A stretch of 64,000 bases of DNA from Ascarosepion bandense. Taxonomy: Eukaryota > Mollusca > Cephalopoda > Sepiida > Sepiidae. The stretch covers positions 1,036,001 through 1,100,000 of the forward strand of contig JBBBDQ010001184.1 in NCBI GenBank assembly GCA_037127315.1. The letters are read 5' to 3'. Below are positions 11,070-22,799 of this stretch, piece by piece. The translations under genes were made by a program, and so were the position numbers. The number at the start of each line of letters is the position of its first letter. The first letter of the stretch is position 1. The notes under the pieces were generated by a model. The model had not been told where the DNA came from. It worked only from the letters and a program-made list of their open reading frames with translations, and did not search any database.

Positions 11070-11290
11070 ATGTGGTAGCAAGAAGCTGAAAGGGTTAGTT
11101 CCGCAAGCATGGAGTGCTATAAATGAAACTGTTAGCATAGAACTTGCGATTAAACTTTTTTTTAACTGTAAAATGAAAAGAGCTTGATGCCAATCTAGTA
11201 CAGCGGATAAATTCATAAAATCTAGGTAAAGTATCGAAAAGTTCATAAGAACAATGGTGAAAATGTACCATTACCATGTACCATAGATTC
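11070..11290 (-). mobile_element. Inverted Jockey-like LINE C-terminal fragment
   Basis: On the minus strand, 11,277-11,095 encodes a C-terminal LINE block (FYEFIRCTRLASSSFHFTVK, then NRKFYANS). It is equivalent to EFPRATRLSTRSHPFTVK in copy 1 near 4,210. It lies head-on against the plus-strand LINE ending at 11,064, with both pieces truncated at the junction. Confidence 0.65.
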
Positions 11291-11299
11291 CTCTGTTTT

Positions 11300-11894
11300 C
11301 ACTTTTAAAGTAAAAAAAATATATTTAAAAAAAAATAAGTAGATGTATAATATCGCGTTAAGATGTCACGTATCAGACTATGCACGCTTATCATATACTT
11401 CAATCACGTATGAAACGAAATCCAGTGTTGAGATGCTAACCACAGAAAAAACTATATTTACATTACCATATATATGGAGGGTGTATGTGTTACATACTTC
11501 CGTTGAAAAACAAAAACAGGTATATATAAAAATATAATCTTATAATTTTTATTCTTCATTCGTGACTTTGCTGTGGAGCATGACGGCAAACAGAGATAGC
11601 ACACACGAAGAAGCTGTGGAAACTCGGAAGACAACAGGAGTCTTTTTTACTAAGCCAGAATTCTAAATATATTATAGTCTGGAAAAACCCACGCAAACCA
11701 CTTGGCCACGACTCTTCAAACACTTGACTATATATACGGCTGGATATATCTGCATTCACACCAGGACAGCACATTATATTTCAACCCGTTTTACTTTTGT
11801 TGAACATATATATGACCAGATGTATCTGTTAATTAAATGAATATATGAATGAATATATACATTACTAATATATACATTACTAATATTTACATTA

Positions 11895-11941
<47 letters not shown>

Positions 11942-12193
11942 GTTTTAATGTAAATAAAATTTTCGTTTCGCCGTTGCTGAAGAAGTGAGCATTTCCTCGT
12001 AGAAATGGCTATCCAAAGATTTAAATGTCAAAATTTTTGTTTTAATATATATATTCGTACGTATTTTATGTACATTACACTTATAAGTAAGATTTTAAAT
12101 TATATCAATAAACTTTTGTATTAGAAATTCCTCAAAACATGTTTGAAATATATACATTTGTGTGTGTGTGTGTGTGTGCGTAAATATTTTACC

Positions 12194-12250
<57 letters not shown>

Positions 12251-12577
12251 TCACAGGAATAAATTTAAATTACAATAATTATCTTATTCATCTAGTTACA
12301 ATAGAATTTTTAAAAAATTGGCGAAGCAGTAACTTTTCTTCGTATCTACCATTACAAACCCAATGGTCAACCCACATGCCTCCCACTACCATAAGAGAAA
12401 TTACTACTAAGATTCCTCTAGTTTGACCGTATAACATCCAACATTCCTCACCCCTTCCTTTACTAGCCCCTAACTCCGGCATTAGATTTTTTCTCAGTCT
12501 TTGATTAAATGGGGTTGAGAATGCATGTTTTAAACTGACACGTTAAAGATGGCTATTTCTTCTCTAAATTCTATATG

Positions 12578-12618
<41 letters not shown>

Positions 12619-12769
12619 CATAAAGGCAGCAGATAATTTTCTGAATATATATTGTTAAATATAACAGACAATGTATATCTATTGGGTTTGTTCTGTTATT
12701 GTTTTTATTATGCTAGTTCTAAGCTTTCGAACCAGATGTTATATATTTATATATGTATCTATATATGAT

Positions 12770-12824
<55 letters not shown>

Positions 12825-13050
12825 TGAAATAAAATGAGACTATTATGTCGGGTTGTATTTTAATCCGTACTCACTGATAAGCTTTCGTGTATTATAATTG
12901 AAAGATGTAAGAAGTATGCAGTAACCATTACAGTTGATTTTATTTTCAATTTTTTAATGTTCCCAATTATTTTCAATCTCCTTCGTGATCATCTTAAGTT
13001 ATATAAATTGTAACAAAAAATAACCGCGAAACTATGTTGCTTATAATTAC
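11300..13050. other. AT-rich stretch with microsatellites, no gene recognised
   Basis: The stretch contains TA arrays at about 11,897-11,938, 12,195-12,218, 12,580-12,615 and 12,773-12,820. GT arrays lie at about 12,161-12,179 and 12,219-12,249. Short ORFs here are by-products of repeats or chance. Confidence 0.8.
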
Positions 13051-13054
13051 TGTA

Positions 13055-15560
13055 ATTTTAGCACTCAGGAAGAAATAAAATCATTCTACTCCATACTAGA
13101 CAATGCCAACGCTCAGTGCAAACGCCAAGAACTTAGGATCATAATGAGTGACTTTAATAACAAGGTAGGTAAAAAGAGGGAACGAGACACGACCGGCAAC
13201 TTCGGACTAGGAGTTCGCAACGAACGAGGAGAAAAATAGGTCCAATGGTGCGCAGCAAATGACCCGGTAATAACTAACACCTGGTTTCGAGAGCACCAAC
13301 GACGTCTATGGACATGGAGAAGCCAAGAAGGCGGCACTAAGAATCAAAAAGTCTACATGACTAGTAACATGAGATTCAGGAACACGGTGGTTCTATGCAA
13401 AACCTATCCAGGTGCAGACTGTGGAAGCGAACAAGTCTCAGTCATCTGCAAACTAAGGATAAAACACTGGAGAATGGAGAAGCCTAGCACAGCACCAAGA
13501 CTGAAATACAACACGCCCATGAATGACCTCAACTTGCAGAAAAAAATACACTAACAGCGTGAGAAAGAATCATAGATAACAAACTGGAAAAGGACACACG
13601 AAATGGGACTTACTAAAAGGAAGCGATGGTGACATCAGCAAACAATATTGGAAATTAGACGCGGGAAAAAAATTGTGTATGACTGATGAGATTCTCGACA
13701 TGATGCAAAGAAGACAAAAATAACGCCAGGACATGGAAGGGAATACAGTAAACTACACAGGGATATAAGGAACCAGTGCAGTTAGGCTAAAGAGGAATGA
13801 CTCAACAACAAATGCGCAGAGGTATAGAGACTGAGCAGGGCCGATAAAGCAGAAATGCATAATGAGATAAGAGAACTGACTGGACAAAAAACCTGCTCCT
13901 CAACAGGGTGCATAAAATCCAAGGATGGATTGATAATATTTGAGAAAGAGGTAATACTCCAGCGATGAGAAGAGTATATAATGGATTTTTCCGCGACAGG
14001 AGAGAGCAACCGAGAATACAGAAGTTTGAAGACGAACCGGAAATATTAAAGTCCGAACTGGAATCTGCAATGGCCAAACTGAACAGAAACAAAGCAACGA
14101 GTCCACACGGCATTGTAATAGAGCTACTGATAGCCCTGGAAGATTTCGGCATAGAGAAAATTACAGAAATATCAAACGACATTTATAAAAGTGGAATAAT
14201 AACAGACGACCTATGCAAGTCTATTTTTATAGCACCGCCGAAGTAGTCAGGCGCAAACAAGAACACAGAACTATCAGCTTAATGAGTCACATAATAAAAT
14301 TGATTGTTAGAATCCTGATGGATAGAGCGAGAAGCAGAATCAGACATAGGACAGGAATAGTGCGCATTTGTCAATGACACTGGAACAAGGACCTTTGAAT
14401 TTATAATTAGCATGCTCTCCGAAAGGGAAATATAAATGAAGAAGGATTTGTGCCTATGTTTTATTGATTATGCGAAGGCATTCGACAAAATACTTCACAA
14501 AGAATTGATGGAGATGCTCAGTAACCTCGTCATTTTGGGGAAAGACATAAGAATAATCAAGAACCTCTACTGGCAGCAAACTGCCTGCATACAGACAGCT
14601 AACGATTTAGCAGATTTACAAAGATAGAAAGGGGCGTATGACAAGGAAATGTCTTTTCACCGGATCTTTTGAACTTGTACAACGAGAATATTTTGAGGAT
14701 CCTAGATGACACGCAAGGACTTCTTATTGGGGGCTACTATTTGAACAACATAAGGTATGCAGATGATACAGTGCTGATTGCAGACACGGTAAGAAAACTA
14801 CAAGGCCTCTCACAGAAGGTAGCTGAGGAGAGTGACAAAAAAGGACTACAAATAAACAGCAAGAAGACTGAATGCATGGTTATCAGCAAAAAGAGCAACC
14901 GAAAATGCCAAATACAGGTAGGGGATACTAAAATCAAGCAAATACGAAAATTTAAATATCTACGAAGTGTTCTAACAAGAGATTGAAAGTGCGACACAGA
15001 GATCTGAAGGCGAATTGGCATGGCGAAGGACACGTTCCAGAAGCTGAGTAAAGTACTAAGACACAGGACAATTTCACTAGAAACAAAGAATAGAGTACTA
15101 GATTGCTATGTTATGTCAGTTCTCCAGTACAGCAGTGAATGCTGGACAATATCATCGAAGATATGGAAAATATTTCAAGCAGCGGAAATGTGGTTTTACA
15201 GAAGGATGCTTCGGATATCTTGGACCAAACATGTGAGCAATAATGAAGTTTTGGAAAGAATGGCAACGAAAGGAAAATTAATAGTGACATCAGGAAGAGA
15301 CAACTGAAGTTCCTGTGACATGCAATGAGGAAGGAGGGTTTGGAGAACCTGACACTGACAGGCCAGATAGAAAGAAAAAGAGACAAAGGAAGACAGAGGA
15401 TAATACATTTGCAGGGCTTGATCAGGTGGAATACTGATCGGTGTTTGCGTGGAGTAACTGGAAAAAACATACTAAGAGCCACCAGGGATAGGAAGACGTG
15501 GAAAGCCATGATCAACTACGTCCTGAAAGGATAGGGCACATAGAAGAATTTTATCATTTT
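13055..15560 (+). pseudogene. RTE-like LINE, 5' truncated, decayed (copy 1)
   Basis: This is an endonuclease/reverse transcriptase of the RTE type as judged by eye. It starts inside the endonuclease (IMSDFNNKVG near 13,140; CAANDPVITNTWF near 13,250; TYPGADCGSEQVSVICK near 13,400). RT follows: a LNRNKATSPHGI block (about 14,080), LCFIDYAKAFDKILH (about 14,450), a RQGNVFSPDLLNLYNE block (about 14,640) and the intact catalytic NIRYADDTVLIADT (about 14,750). The C-terminal part has SVLQYSSECWTISSK (about 15,115), AAEMWFYRRMLRISW (about 15,180) and a final ATRDRKTWKAMI near 15,480. It ends with GGGCACATAGAAGAA. Stops at about 13,238, 14,244 and 14,984 and several frameshifts kill it. Partial copies lie at 39,540, 39,951 and 52,150. 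Confidence 0.85.
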
Positions 15561-15719
15561 GCTTCAAATGTAACGGTTCTCAGTTATGTTTAGCTTTCAG
15601 CAAAACTCCAAAAGTCTCTCCTATAGAATTTCTTTATATTGTAATGTCACAGCCAAACAACTACTTAATCATGGAAGACCTATTTTTTAAAACATTTCGA
15701 ACATTACTACAGTATTCCT

Positions 15720-18180
15720 AGCTGATTCTCTTATGTGAATGTTTATGTTTTTAATAAATATTACCTCGATGATCTGTCGTTTACATATGTTGTTTTCTTG
15801 GCAGAGGATAGTTGTACTGTCGATAATTATTTCTTTTAAATTGTGAATGTAGACAATAACGTAAATGTCTCAAAATAGATCAATGGTCAGACATGTCTAA
15901 TGTAAGACGTCTCGTTTGTGTAATTATTGTAAATACAACCTACATATTTGTTTTTCTTTCTTTTCTTTGTGTTTTTTTTTTTTTTTTGCTTTTTTGTTTT
16001 TAGTTTGTTTTTTGTTTTTTCGGGGATACTTTCTCCCAAGGAACTTTTGAAATGTTACTTTCACGTAATACATCAGTTGATGTGGAAAAGTTATTACGGA
16101 TAACTAAATTAGTAGTATTGTATCTTTTATAATATATAATTAATTTTAATTTTTTATTAGAATCCATGGGAGATTTATTAGTACGAATGAGATTTCTTTA
16201 TGATTTTTTTCATTCTGTTTTTAGTTACCGTGCATCTGGTTGCAATATAAGATATATTTGAGGTCTTCTGTGATCGTGTGATATTCTGATGTGTGTTGAA
16301 GGTTTTGATATATCTCTCATTTGTTCATGTAGAATGTGATTTAGGAAGTCATTATTAATGAAAATGTTCTTAATATGTTTTAGTTCAGAGGGGAAAGAAT
16401 TTATAGAGTTAATTTGTGCTCGGTTAATTAAATTGTCTATAAATGTTATGTTATAGTAATTAAAACATTCACTCTTATAGTTGAAAGTGCTGGTTGTTTT
16501 TACATTTTTTTTTTTGCTGGTTGTTTTTATATAGAATCTATTAAAATGCCAAGGAAAGGGATTTCGGTATCTTTGTTAAGCTTCTATTATTTTTGTATGT
16601 TTTTAAGTATAAGAATATCATCTCGATGTCATGGTTAGATGGCAAGTTTCTTAGTGGTGCTAAATATATTATTTTTTATGTTGGTCATGTAGAATTTGCT
16701 GAAGGTTAGACCCCTCACTGAGCCATTAAACCACTGTACCGTTGTACGTATAGATTATTTTTGTGATCATAAGATGGGGTTTCGGTGGTACAGATTAAAT
16801 TAGTGTATTCTAATATTTTAGTTATCATTTTTAAAGGGGACAGAAAATTATCATTATATATATTTTTAAACTATTGTCAATGGTTTCTCTAACTGAAACA
16901 TTAGTGAACAGATTTTCAACGTCAGGTGATACTATGTTTTCATTATTAGGTCCTTCAATTTTTAATATATGTATAAACTCAAGAGATGTCTTAACGCTCT
17001 ATTTGTTAGGTATGTATGGTATAATTAACTTGTCATGCGTTTTAGTTAGCTGGTATATAGAAGTAGGAAATTGTAATATAATAAGGTGGAGTGGAAATGT
17101 GGTGTGTTTTAATAAAACCATAAAGGTATCCGTGTTTATAGTTTCCGCATATTTTGGTAAATTTTAGATTTTCTTCGTTCGCATTTTAAGCTGAGATTAA
17201 TTTATTAGTTTTTGCTTTTAGATGAGTGGTAGGATTATTTATGAGCTTTTAAATTTGGTGTAATCATCAAGTAACTGTTCTATATGAGTTGTAAGCAAAC
17301 CAGTTTAAAACGACAACGATGTTACATTTATTAGCTTTCTTAATTACTATTTCTGGATGATTGCGTAATTCTTTTGCAGCAGTCTTTAGTGATTTATTTA
17401 TGAGATTAGATGAGTTTATCCTTTTATTATGTCTGTATTTTTATAGCCACTGCCTTAAGTAGATCACGGAGTTCTGGTTCTGGGTTAATTAGCTGCTGCT
17501 TTTGGAGTTTAATTAAATGTAGTTATAGTGCTTCAGTCTCAAATTTTTCATATAGTCCATTATATTTTGTACATAATACAGTTATGATCGCGGTTAAGTA
17601 TTTTTCTGTTTTATTTTTATTTTTTTGTGGTCACTTAACTCATAATCAGGAATGTTTATGAATCTTTCAACGTTATTCCGGATGAATATAATTCCTTTAC
17701 ATATTGTATTCAGTTTTCTTTAAATTTTAAAGCTACATTTACATTCCGATCTGTTAGTAATCGATTTTAGTTTTTTTAGAATTCGTTTAAGTTGTTCAAA
17801 ATTGGTAGTCCTTTTAGTATGTTATGTATTTCCTGCTTTTGTTTGTTGAGAGTTGTTAAGTTAACTCCACCATCCATTTCCTCAAGCTTATCAAATATGT
17901 CTCGTTCCCTCTTTCGCATGTCTCTTTTTCCTTATATTTTTCCTGTGTGTATTCTCTAAAGCCTTTTTCAGCTGTCCTTTTTGATGCAGTTTATAAGTTT
18001 TCTTCTCGTTTACATCCTCTCCAACACATTGTCTATGCTTACGTGCTTGGTGTATGTTATTCTTAGTAACCGTTTTGTAGAACAATTTTTTCTGTTGCCA
18101 CGAGTATCTCCTTCATCCTTGAAGAATTTGTCCAACATTTGCTGCCATACGGAAGGTTTTAAAATAGAAAAGACATGAAA
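15720..18180 (-). pseudogene. Penelope-like element, reverse transcriptase part (decayed)
   Basis: Read on the minus strand from about 18,180, a lysine-rich N-terminal region gives way to RT blocks. These include KYAETINTDTFMVLLKHTTF (about 17,150-17,090), SPDVENLFTNVSVRETID (about 16,925-16,870), a degraded catalytic region near 16,620 and EIPFLGILIDS (about 16,560). NITFIDNLINRAQINSINSF follows (about 16,450), then KLKLIIYYKRYNTTNLVIRN (about 16,150-16,090). Beyond a T-rich interruption at about 15,940-16,015, a weak GIY-YIG-like remnant may continue to about 15,720. The RT plus GIY-YIG order is characteristic of Penelope-like elements. The catalytic YxDD is not intact and many stops are present. 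Confidence 0.65.
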
Positions 18181-18199
18181 TATAGTTCTTTATATTCTT

Positions 18200-18297
18200 T
18201 ATTTAAATATATATATACATATATATGAATGCATATGTATGTATTTATATAAGTATGTATAAGTATGTGAGCATATATATGTATGTATATATTTATG

Positions 18298-18366
<69 letters not shown>

Positions 18367-18400
18367 GTATATGTATGTATATATGTATGTTTATATGTGT
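18200..18400. repeat. Compound TA/TATG/TCTA microsatellite
   Basis: ATATGTATGTAT-type repeats are followed by eight or so TATC/TCTA units near 18,299-18,325 and a TA run near 18,326-18,351. The array sits between two Penelope-like fragments that point away from each other. Confidence 0.9.
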
Positions 18401-18499
18401 ATAGATATATGTTTATGTTTATATTTACATGTATGCAAATACACATGTCTTTATCTCTATTTAGGTATATATGTGTCTGTGTATATGTGTTTGTGTTTA

Positions 18500-19085
18500 T
18501 ATTATATTTTAAATTTCGTACTGAAATTCAAAATAGGAAAAATATTCTCAAACTACTTAATAAACGCTTTCCTAGAAGCTCCGAGCTACACAAAATATTT
18601 TATAGAAATACAATTAATATAAGTTACAGCTGTACTTCAATTTTAGAAAATCACATAATGAGACAAATTACCAAAATTTTAAAAAACACGCCTGGCAGAA
18701 TATCGTTAATGGAAAATGTAAATGCTGAGACAACGAGTTTCGTAAAGCGAAAAAGCAGAGATCAAAAGTATAATATATTTAGGATGTACTGAAGACAATT
18801 TTTAAGCACGATGGAATAATTACACTCAACTTTCAAACTAGAAAAACTTAAAATTAGAGTAGCCAACTATGTATAGAGGTTAAAAGAAAATAAAAAATGG
18901 TAAATTCCACGTGGCATAGAAATATTAAAAGCCTCTAAGCATTGCAACGGTGGTGATATCTGCAGATTGTACCAAGAAGTAAGTTTGTCTATAAAATTAT
19001 TTCTAGTGCGATAAATACTACTAAATGGAAAGCCCAAAATAATGTCTGAATGCAGACACAGTAGAATTTTTTTTTTTTTTTTTTG
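18500..19085 (+). pseudogene. Penelope-like element, C-terminal GIY-YIG fragment
   Basis: The block IQNRKNILKLLNKRFPRSSE is followed by LHKIFYRNTINISYSCTSIL, with an intact frame up to 18,789. In the shifted frame IYLGCTEDNF-ARWNN (about 18,775-18,820) matches the nuclease core of PLE GIY-YIG domains. A later block (ILKASKHCNGGDICRLYQE, about 18,925-18,985) keeps the conserved Cys-rich order. The ORF start at 18,283 in the microsatellite is not biological. Stops within the nuclease core make it dead. Confidence 0.6.
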
Positions 19086-19357
19086 CTCGTACAAACCCGA
19101 ATGACAGGATTTCTAATAACAAAACACATCCTTATTTTAAAGTTTCCGCTATGAATTTATGAAACAGATGTTATACAATCAGTCAATACAAATCGATGAA
19201 ACCTAAAGAGTCGGAACCACTGATGCGTAATCGGCTGCTCACCTAACTTAAATATCTAAAACCTCCACATGCTAAATCTCATTTTCCCTTCAAAAATGTA
19301 CTGAAAACTTTGTAATACAACTGTTTACTGGTATAATTTAAATATGACCTATAACTG

Positions 19358-19362
<5 letters not shown>

Positions 19363-19407
<45 letters not shown>
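19363..19407. repeat. (TA)n microsatellite at a SINE end
   Basis: About 45 bases of TA repeat abut the tail of the minus-strand SINE at 19,408. Confidence 0.95.
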
Positions 19408-19409
<2 letters not shown>

Positions 19410-19635
19410 AGACAGTCCTGTTTCGCGGTATTCCAACTCATCTGTACAGTTAGACATCCGATTGCTTCTGGCCAAGATTGAAACCCGACCGAATTGATAT
19501 CACTCGCCGAGTCTACCCCTAAACTATGGGCACTCGGTGAACGAAGGCGGATTTTAGCGTCTTATATCACAATGTGAACACACGTCAGTAGCCAAGGCTG
19601 TTCAAATTCATTACTGAATAAACGATACGTAAATG
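19408..19635 (-). mobile_element. tRNA-derived SINE, family B (copy 2)
   Basis: The minus strand carries the family B tRNA-like head (TAGTTTAGGGGTAGACTCGG as A box; GGTCGGGTTTCAATC as B box) and the tail next to (TA)n. The region upstream of the head (19,555-19,635) contains TTCATTACTGAATAAACGAT. This is shared with the copies at 40,930 and 48,970, so the repeat unit is longer than the tRNA-derived part. Confidence 0.75.
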
Positions 19636-19639
19636 CACA

Positions 19640-21620
19640 AGGAGCTACTGGCAATAAATTACTGATCCTTTGAGATTTTAATGCACTTGTAGACAACGAT
19701 TATCAACGTTTATTTACTATTGACCCTTTCGGCATTGATAAAACGAATACCAGCAGGTTGAAATTTCTCGAACTTTGTGTGGAACGTGATTTAAACATCT
19801 GCAACATGTTTTCCCGTCAAAAGATAAAGCACAATGCTAATTGGATTCACCAGACATCGTAACATGGTCACAGGATAGAATACTTCATCACTCGTAAACG
19901 AGATTTAAGATATGTGTGTTCAGTGCGTGTAATGCGTTGCGCAGAAGATGGAAATTACTACAAATTAGTGCGTGGAAAGTTCAAGCTGCGTATTCGTGAA
20001 ATAATTCGTATGGATGGAGTGAAAGGACCAAAAGGAATTGATGTGAAAAAATTATATATTCATACGATATACATTCAACCGTGATAAAAAAAATTGATAA
20101 CCTCAACTTTAAAGTCACCTTTAAAGTGTATTCAGTAGGGACCGGTGTGCTTGGTTTCAGAATTAAGAAAGCACCAGGACACTTTCAAGGAACAAATCTC
20201 AAGGAGAATCCTTATTGACAATAGTGTAAAGCCGAGCGATACCCATGCCTCACGCTTTTCTTAATATTTTTACTGCTCTATTTGATCTTGATTTCCAGGA
20301 TTGTAACGAAGGCATCCATTTGCGTTTCAGAACTACTAAAAGGGTTTTCGATCTGAAAAGGTACACTGTCAAATCGAAAACTTTCCAAGCTTTAATCAGA
20401 GAGCTACCCTACGCAGACAACACTGACTTCTTAGCTCATACAGAAGCTGACATACAGCATATTATGGATCGTTTCTCATCCTCATGAGCACCAGTTGGTC
20501 TCACTATAAATTCCAGTCAATGTTTACTCTTGTTCCCGGAGAGCCGTATATCGAGCCCAAAATCTTTGTTCATGGAACAAGCTTATGGGTAGTTGAAAAG
20601 TTTGTCGACCTTAGCAGCACAATATCAAAAGATGACTCTATTGATGCCGAAATATAACTACGCATCAAGAAAGTCTCTGTGCCCTTCGGAAAACTAGAAA
20701 GGAGAGCATGGATAGCTCGTGACATTACTAACCATACCCAGGTGTGATTTTGTGTGGGTGTGGGTGTGTAAGACCTTGCATTCTTGCAGCTCTTCAATAT
20801 GCCTACAAAAACTAAACAGTAGTTAGCAAACATCAAAATAATTAAGCCTTTCCAGCAGAGATGCATGAGACGCTTATTGAATGTCAAATGAGAAAGCATA
20901 ACTCATGACACTGATGTCTTAGAGTCAACTGCCAAAGCATAAAAGCCCTTGTAACGTTTTCCCAAATGCGATGGACAGGACACATAATTCGAATGAAGGA
21001 AAGTAGATTCTCGAAACAATTGTTATATGTTGAGCTGATTATCGGAGAACCAAAGATAAGATAAAATGACTGTATGAAGAAAAACTTAAAAAAGCTGAAG
21101 TTTAACATCAACAATTAGGAGGAGCTGGCTCTAGATAGAAGTGGGTAGGGAGGGCAAATAAGAGACGGTTGAAAATTCTTTGAAGAATGTCGTCTGGAAC
21201 ACAAATAATTAAAGCGGTGATTCAAATACGTGATAGCCACGAACTCGACGAAGGTATCAAAAATTGGACATGTGATTTCTGTCTAAGCATACCTCTTTCA
21301 AAGTTGGTGAATCATGTGAGGTTACAAAAGCACCCTTGACATTCCCCAGACACAGTGCGTCACAGCCTGCACGCTCTGTTATAAGATATGCAAAACCAGA
21401 TCCGGGCTGAAAAAAAAACACATGATAGTGCACAAGAATCAGACACAGTGGTGTGAATCCATCATGGTTGTGGCAAGCAAAATTTTGATCTGCCACTTGT
21501 GTGACAAATCATACAAATCCGTCGCCGGACTGGCAAGACATTTTCGGGGTCATGCACGAGAGAGATACCAAATGAAGAGGTAATTAAATTAGGCAGCAGA
21601 TCATCATCATCATAATGTAT
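19640..21620 (+). pseudogene. Second RTE-type LINE with C-terminal C2H2 zinc fingers (decayed)
   Basis: The endonuclease part includes DFNALVDNDYQ (about 19,715), LKFLELCVERDLNICN (about 19,765) and HRIEYFITRKRDLRYVC (about 19,875). Internal sequence is missing between about 20,100 and 20,240. RT resumes with DLDFQDCNEGIHLRFRTT (about 20,285), then ELPYADNTDFLAHTEAD (about 20,400), in which the usual ADD is ADN. A MRWTGHIIRMKESRFSKQLL block lies near 20,970. The C-terminal region has a first Cys-x2-Cys motif (WTCDFC, about 21,268). A well-formed CX2CX12HX3H finger follows at 21,491-21,553. The 3' tail is a short (TCA)n run at 21,599-21,614. Stops are frequent, so it is inactive. Confidence 0.75.
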
Positions 21621-21628
21621 GTGTGTTT

Positions 21629-21629
21629 G

Positions 21630-21661
<32 letters not shown>

Positions 21662-21663
21662 AG

Positions 21664-21690
<27 letters not shown>
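21629..21690. repeat. (CA)n/(TA)n microsatellite
   Basis: CA then TA repeats begin just beyond the (TCA)n tail of the LINE. They create long but meaningless Tyr/Ile ORFs on the minus strand. Confidence 0.9.
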
Positions 21691-21694
<4 letters not shown>

Positions 21695-22287
21695 CATATT
21701 TATATATCTGTGTGCATATATATGTATGTATAGACCTAAGGAGGTAAATAAGTATATACATGTGTACACGCATCAATATATAAATATTAAACAGGTGTAA
21801 AATGAATGGTGCTTAAACCTGTAAACCAGAGCAACAATACATAAAACATATACATACCATCCTATGTTTTACACACGACTCGAAATTTCTAGTGCTTATC
21901 ATATCATATACTGGCCTCTTCTTGATTTGAATTATTTTTTATCGTTCCTTTCTTAAATTTCGTTATGGGTCTTCAATCGGATGTGCGAATATTTTTATTC
22001 CTTAAAAGTATAATCAAGTTAGGTTATTTATAATTAAATTTAACATATGTTTTCCCACCACGTTTTTAGTATCCTATTCTATATTTAGGTTTCGAAACTA
22101 ACTTTATTATACTTTTAATGAATAAAATATTCACATCCGATGTTATAACCATACCGAAATTTAAGAACAAACGCTAATAAATGATTCAAATCGAAAAAAG
22201 TTCAGTATGATATGATAATCACCCGAAGATTGCTGAAATGCATGAAACTCCGAGTCGTGCATTAAATCAGAATAATATTTATATTAA

Positions 22288-22288
22288 G

Positions 22289-22336
<48 letters not shown>
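22288..22336. repeat. (TA)n microsatellite
   Basis: About 48 bases of TA repeat. Confidence 0.95.
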
Positions 22337-22339
<3 letters not shown>

Positions 22340-22587
22340 GTTTTTATTAAAAAATGACAGAAATTATTATGGTTATGATTTTATGTAAATTTTCATGTGA
22401 TCTTATGATTTTGTTCTTTTCAGTACGTAAGTTACATAGAACTTGTCTTAATATTTTGTTTATCGAAGTACTTTCGGCTATACTATTAGCCATTTTCGAA
22501 GATGAAACAGAATGTATATGGTGTTACATATGTTGTAGAGAGTGTAGTTGCAGTTGGCAGTTGCCGCTGCTAATATTGACACTGTCA

Positions 22588-22665
22588 GCTCTCTGCCTTC
22601 GGACGGAGAGCGCTATCTGCCTTCGGACAGGAGAGCGCTATCTGCCTTCAGGCAGAGAGCACTAA
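22588..22665 (+). repeat. Minisatellite, about 24-bp unit, three copies
   Basis: The unit reads roughly CTGCCTTCGGACGGAGAGCG followed by CTAT. It occurs three times with one-base length changes, in a GC-rich island. It directly precedes the family C repeat at 22,668. Confidence 0.8.
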
Positions 22666-22667
22666 CC

Positions 22668-22795
22668 CAGTCTTGGTTCCACCAAAGGGTAGAATCACGA
22701 CTGGGAAAAGATAGACAGATATTTTTGGCCGGACTATATGGCCGGGAAGACCCACATTGAAAAGACCATGTGTCACATTTCGACTTAAGTAGGAA
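22668..22795 (+). repeat. SINE-like dispersed repeat, family C (copy 2)
   Basis: The segment runs from a CAGTCTTGGTTCCACC block, through GGTAGAATCACGACTGGG and GAAGACCCACATT, to GACCATGTGTCACATTT. It matches 138-252 on the minus strand. The 3' end resembles the family A SINE tail, suggesting two SINE types share one tail. Confidence 0.55.
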
Positions 22796-22799
22796 GGTG

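Noticed and set aside
13802..14182. 126-codon minus-strand ORF with apparent hydrophobic segments
   Set aside because: Antisense of the RTE reverse transcriptase region; the hydrophobic look comes from complementing Lys/Glu-rich codons.
15111..15515. 134-codon minus-strand ORF
   Set aside because: It is the antisense shadow of the plus-strand RTE C-terminal coding region.
18283..18540. N-terminal part of a 169-codon ORF rich in Tyr and Ile
   Set aside because: It is translation of TATG/TCTA microsatellite. Only the part after about 18,500 has protein homology, to a Penelope-like element.
21462..21776. Long minus-strand ORF rich in YIYI
   Set aside because: It is translation of (TA)n and (CA)n arrays. 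The real signal there is the plus-strand LINE tail with a zinc finger.
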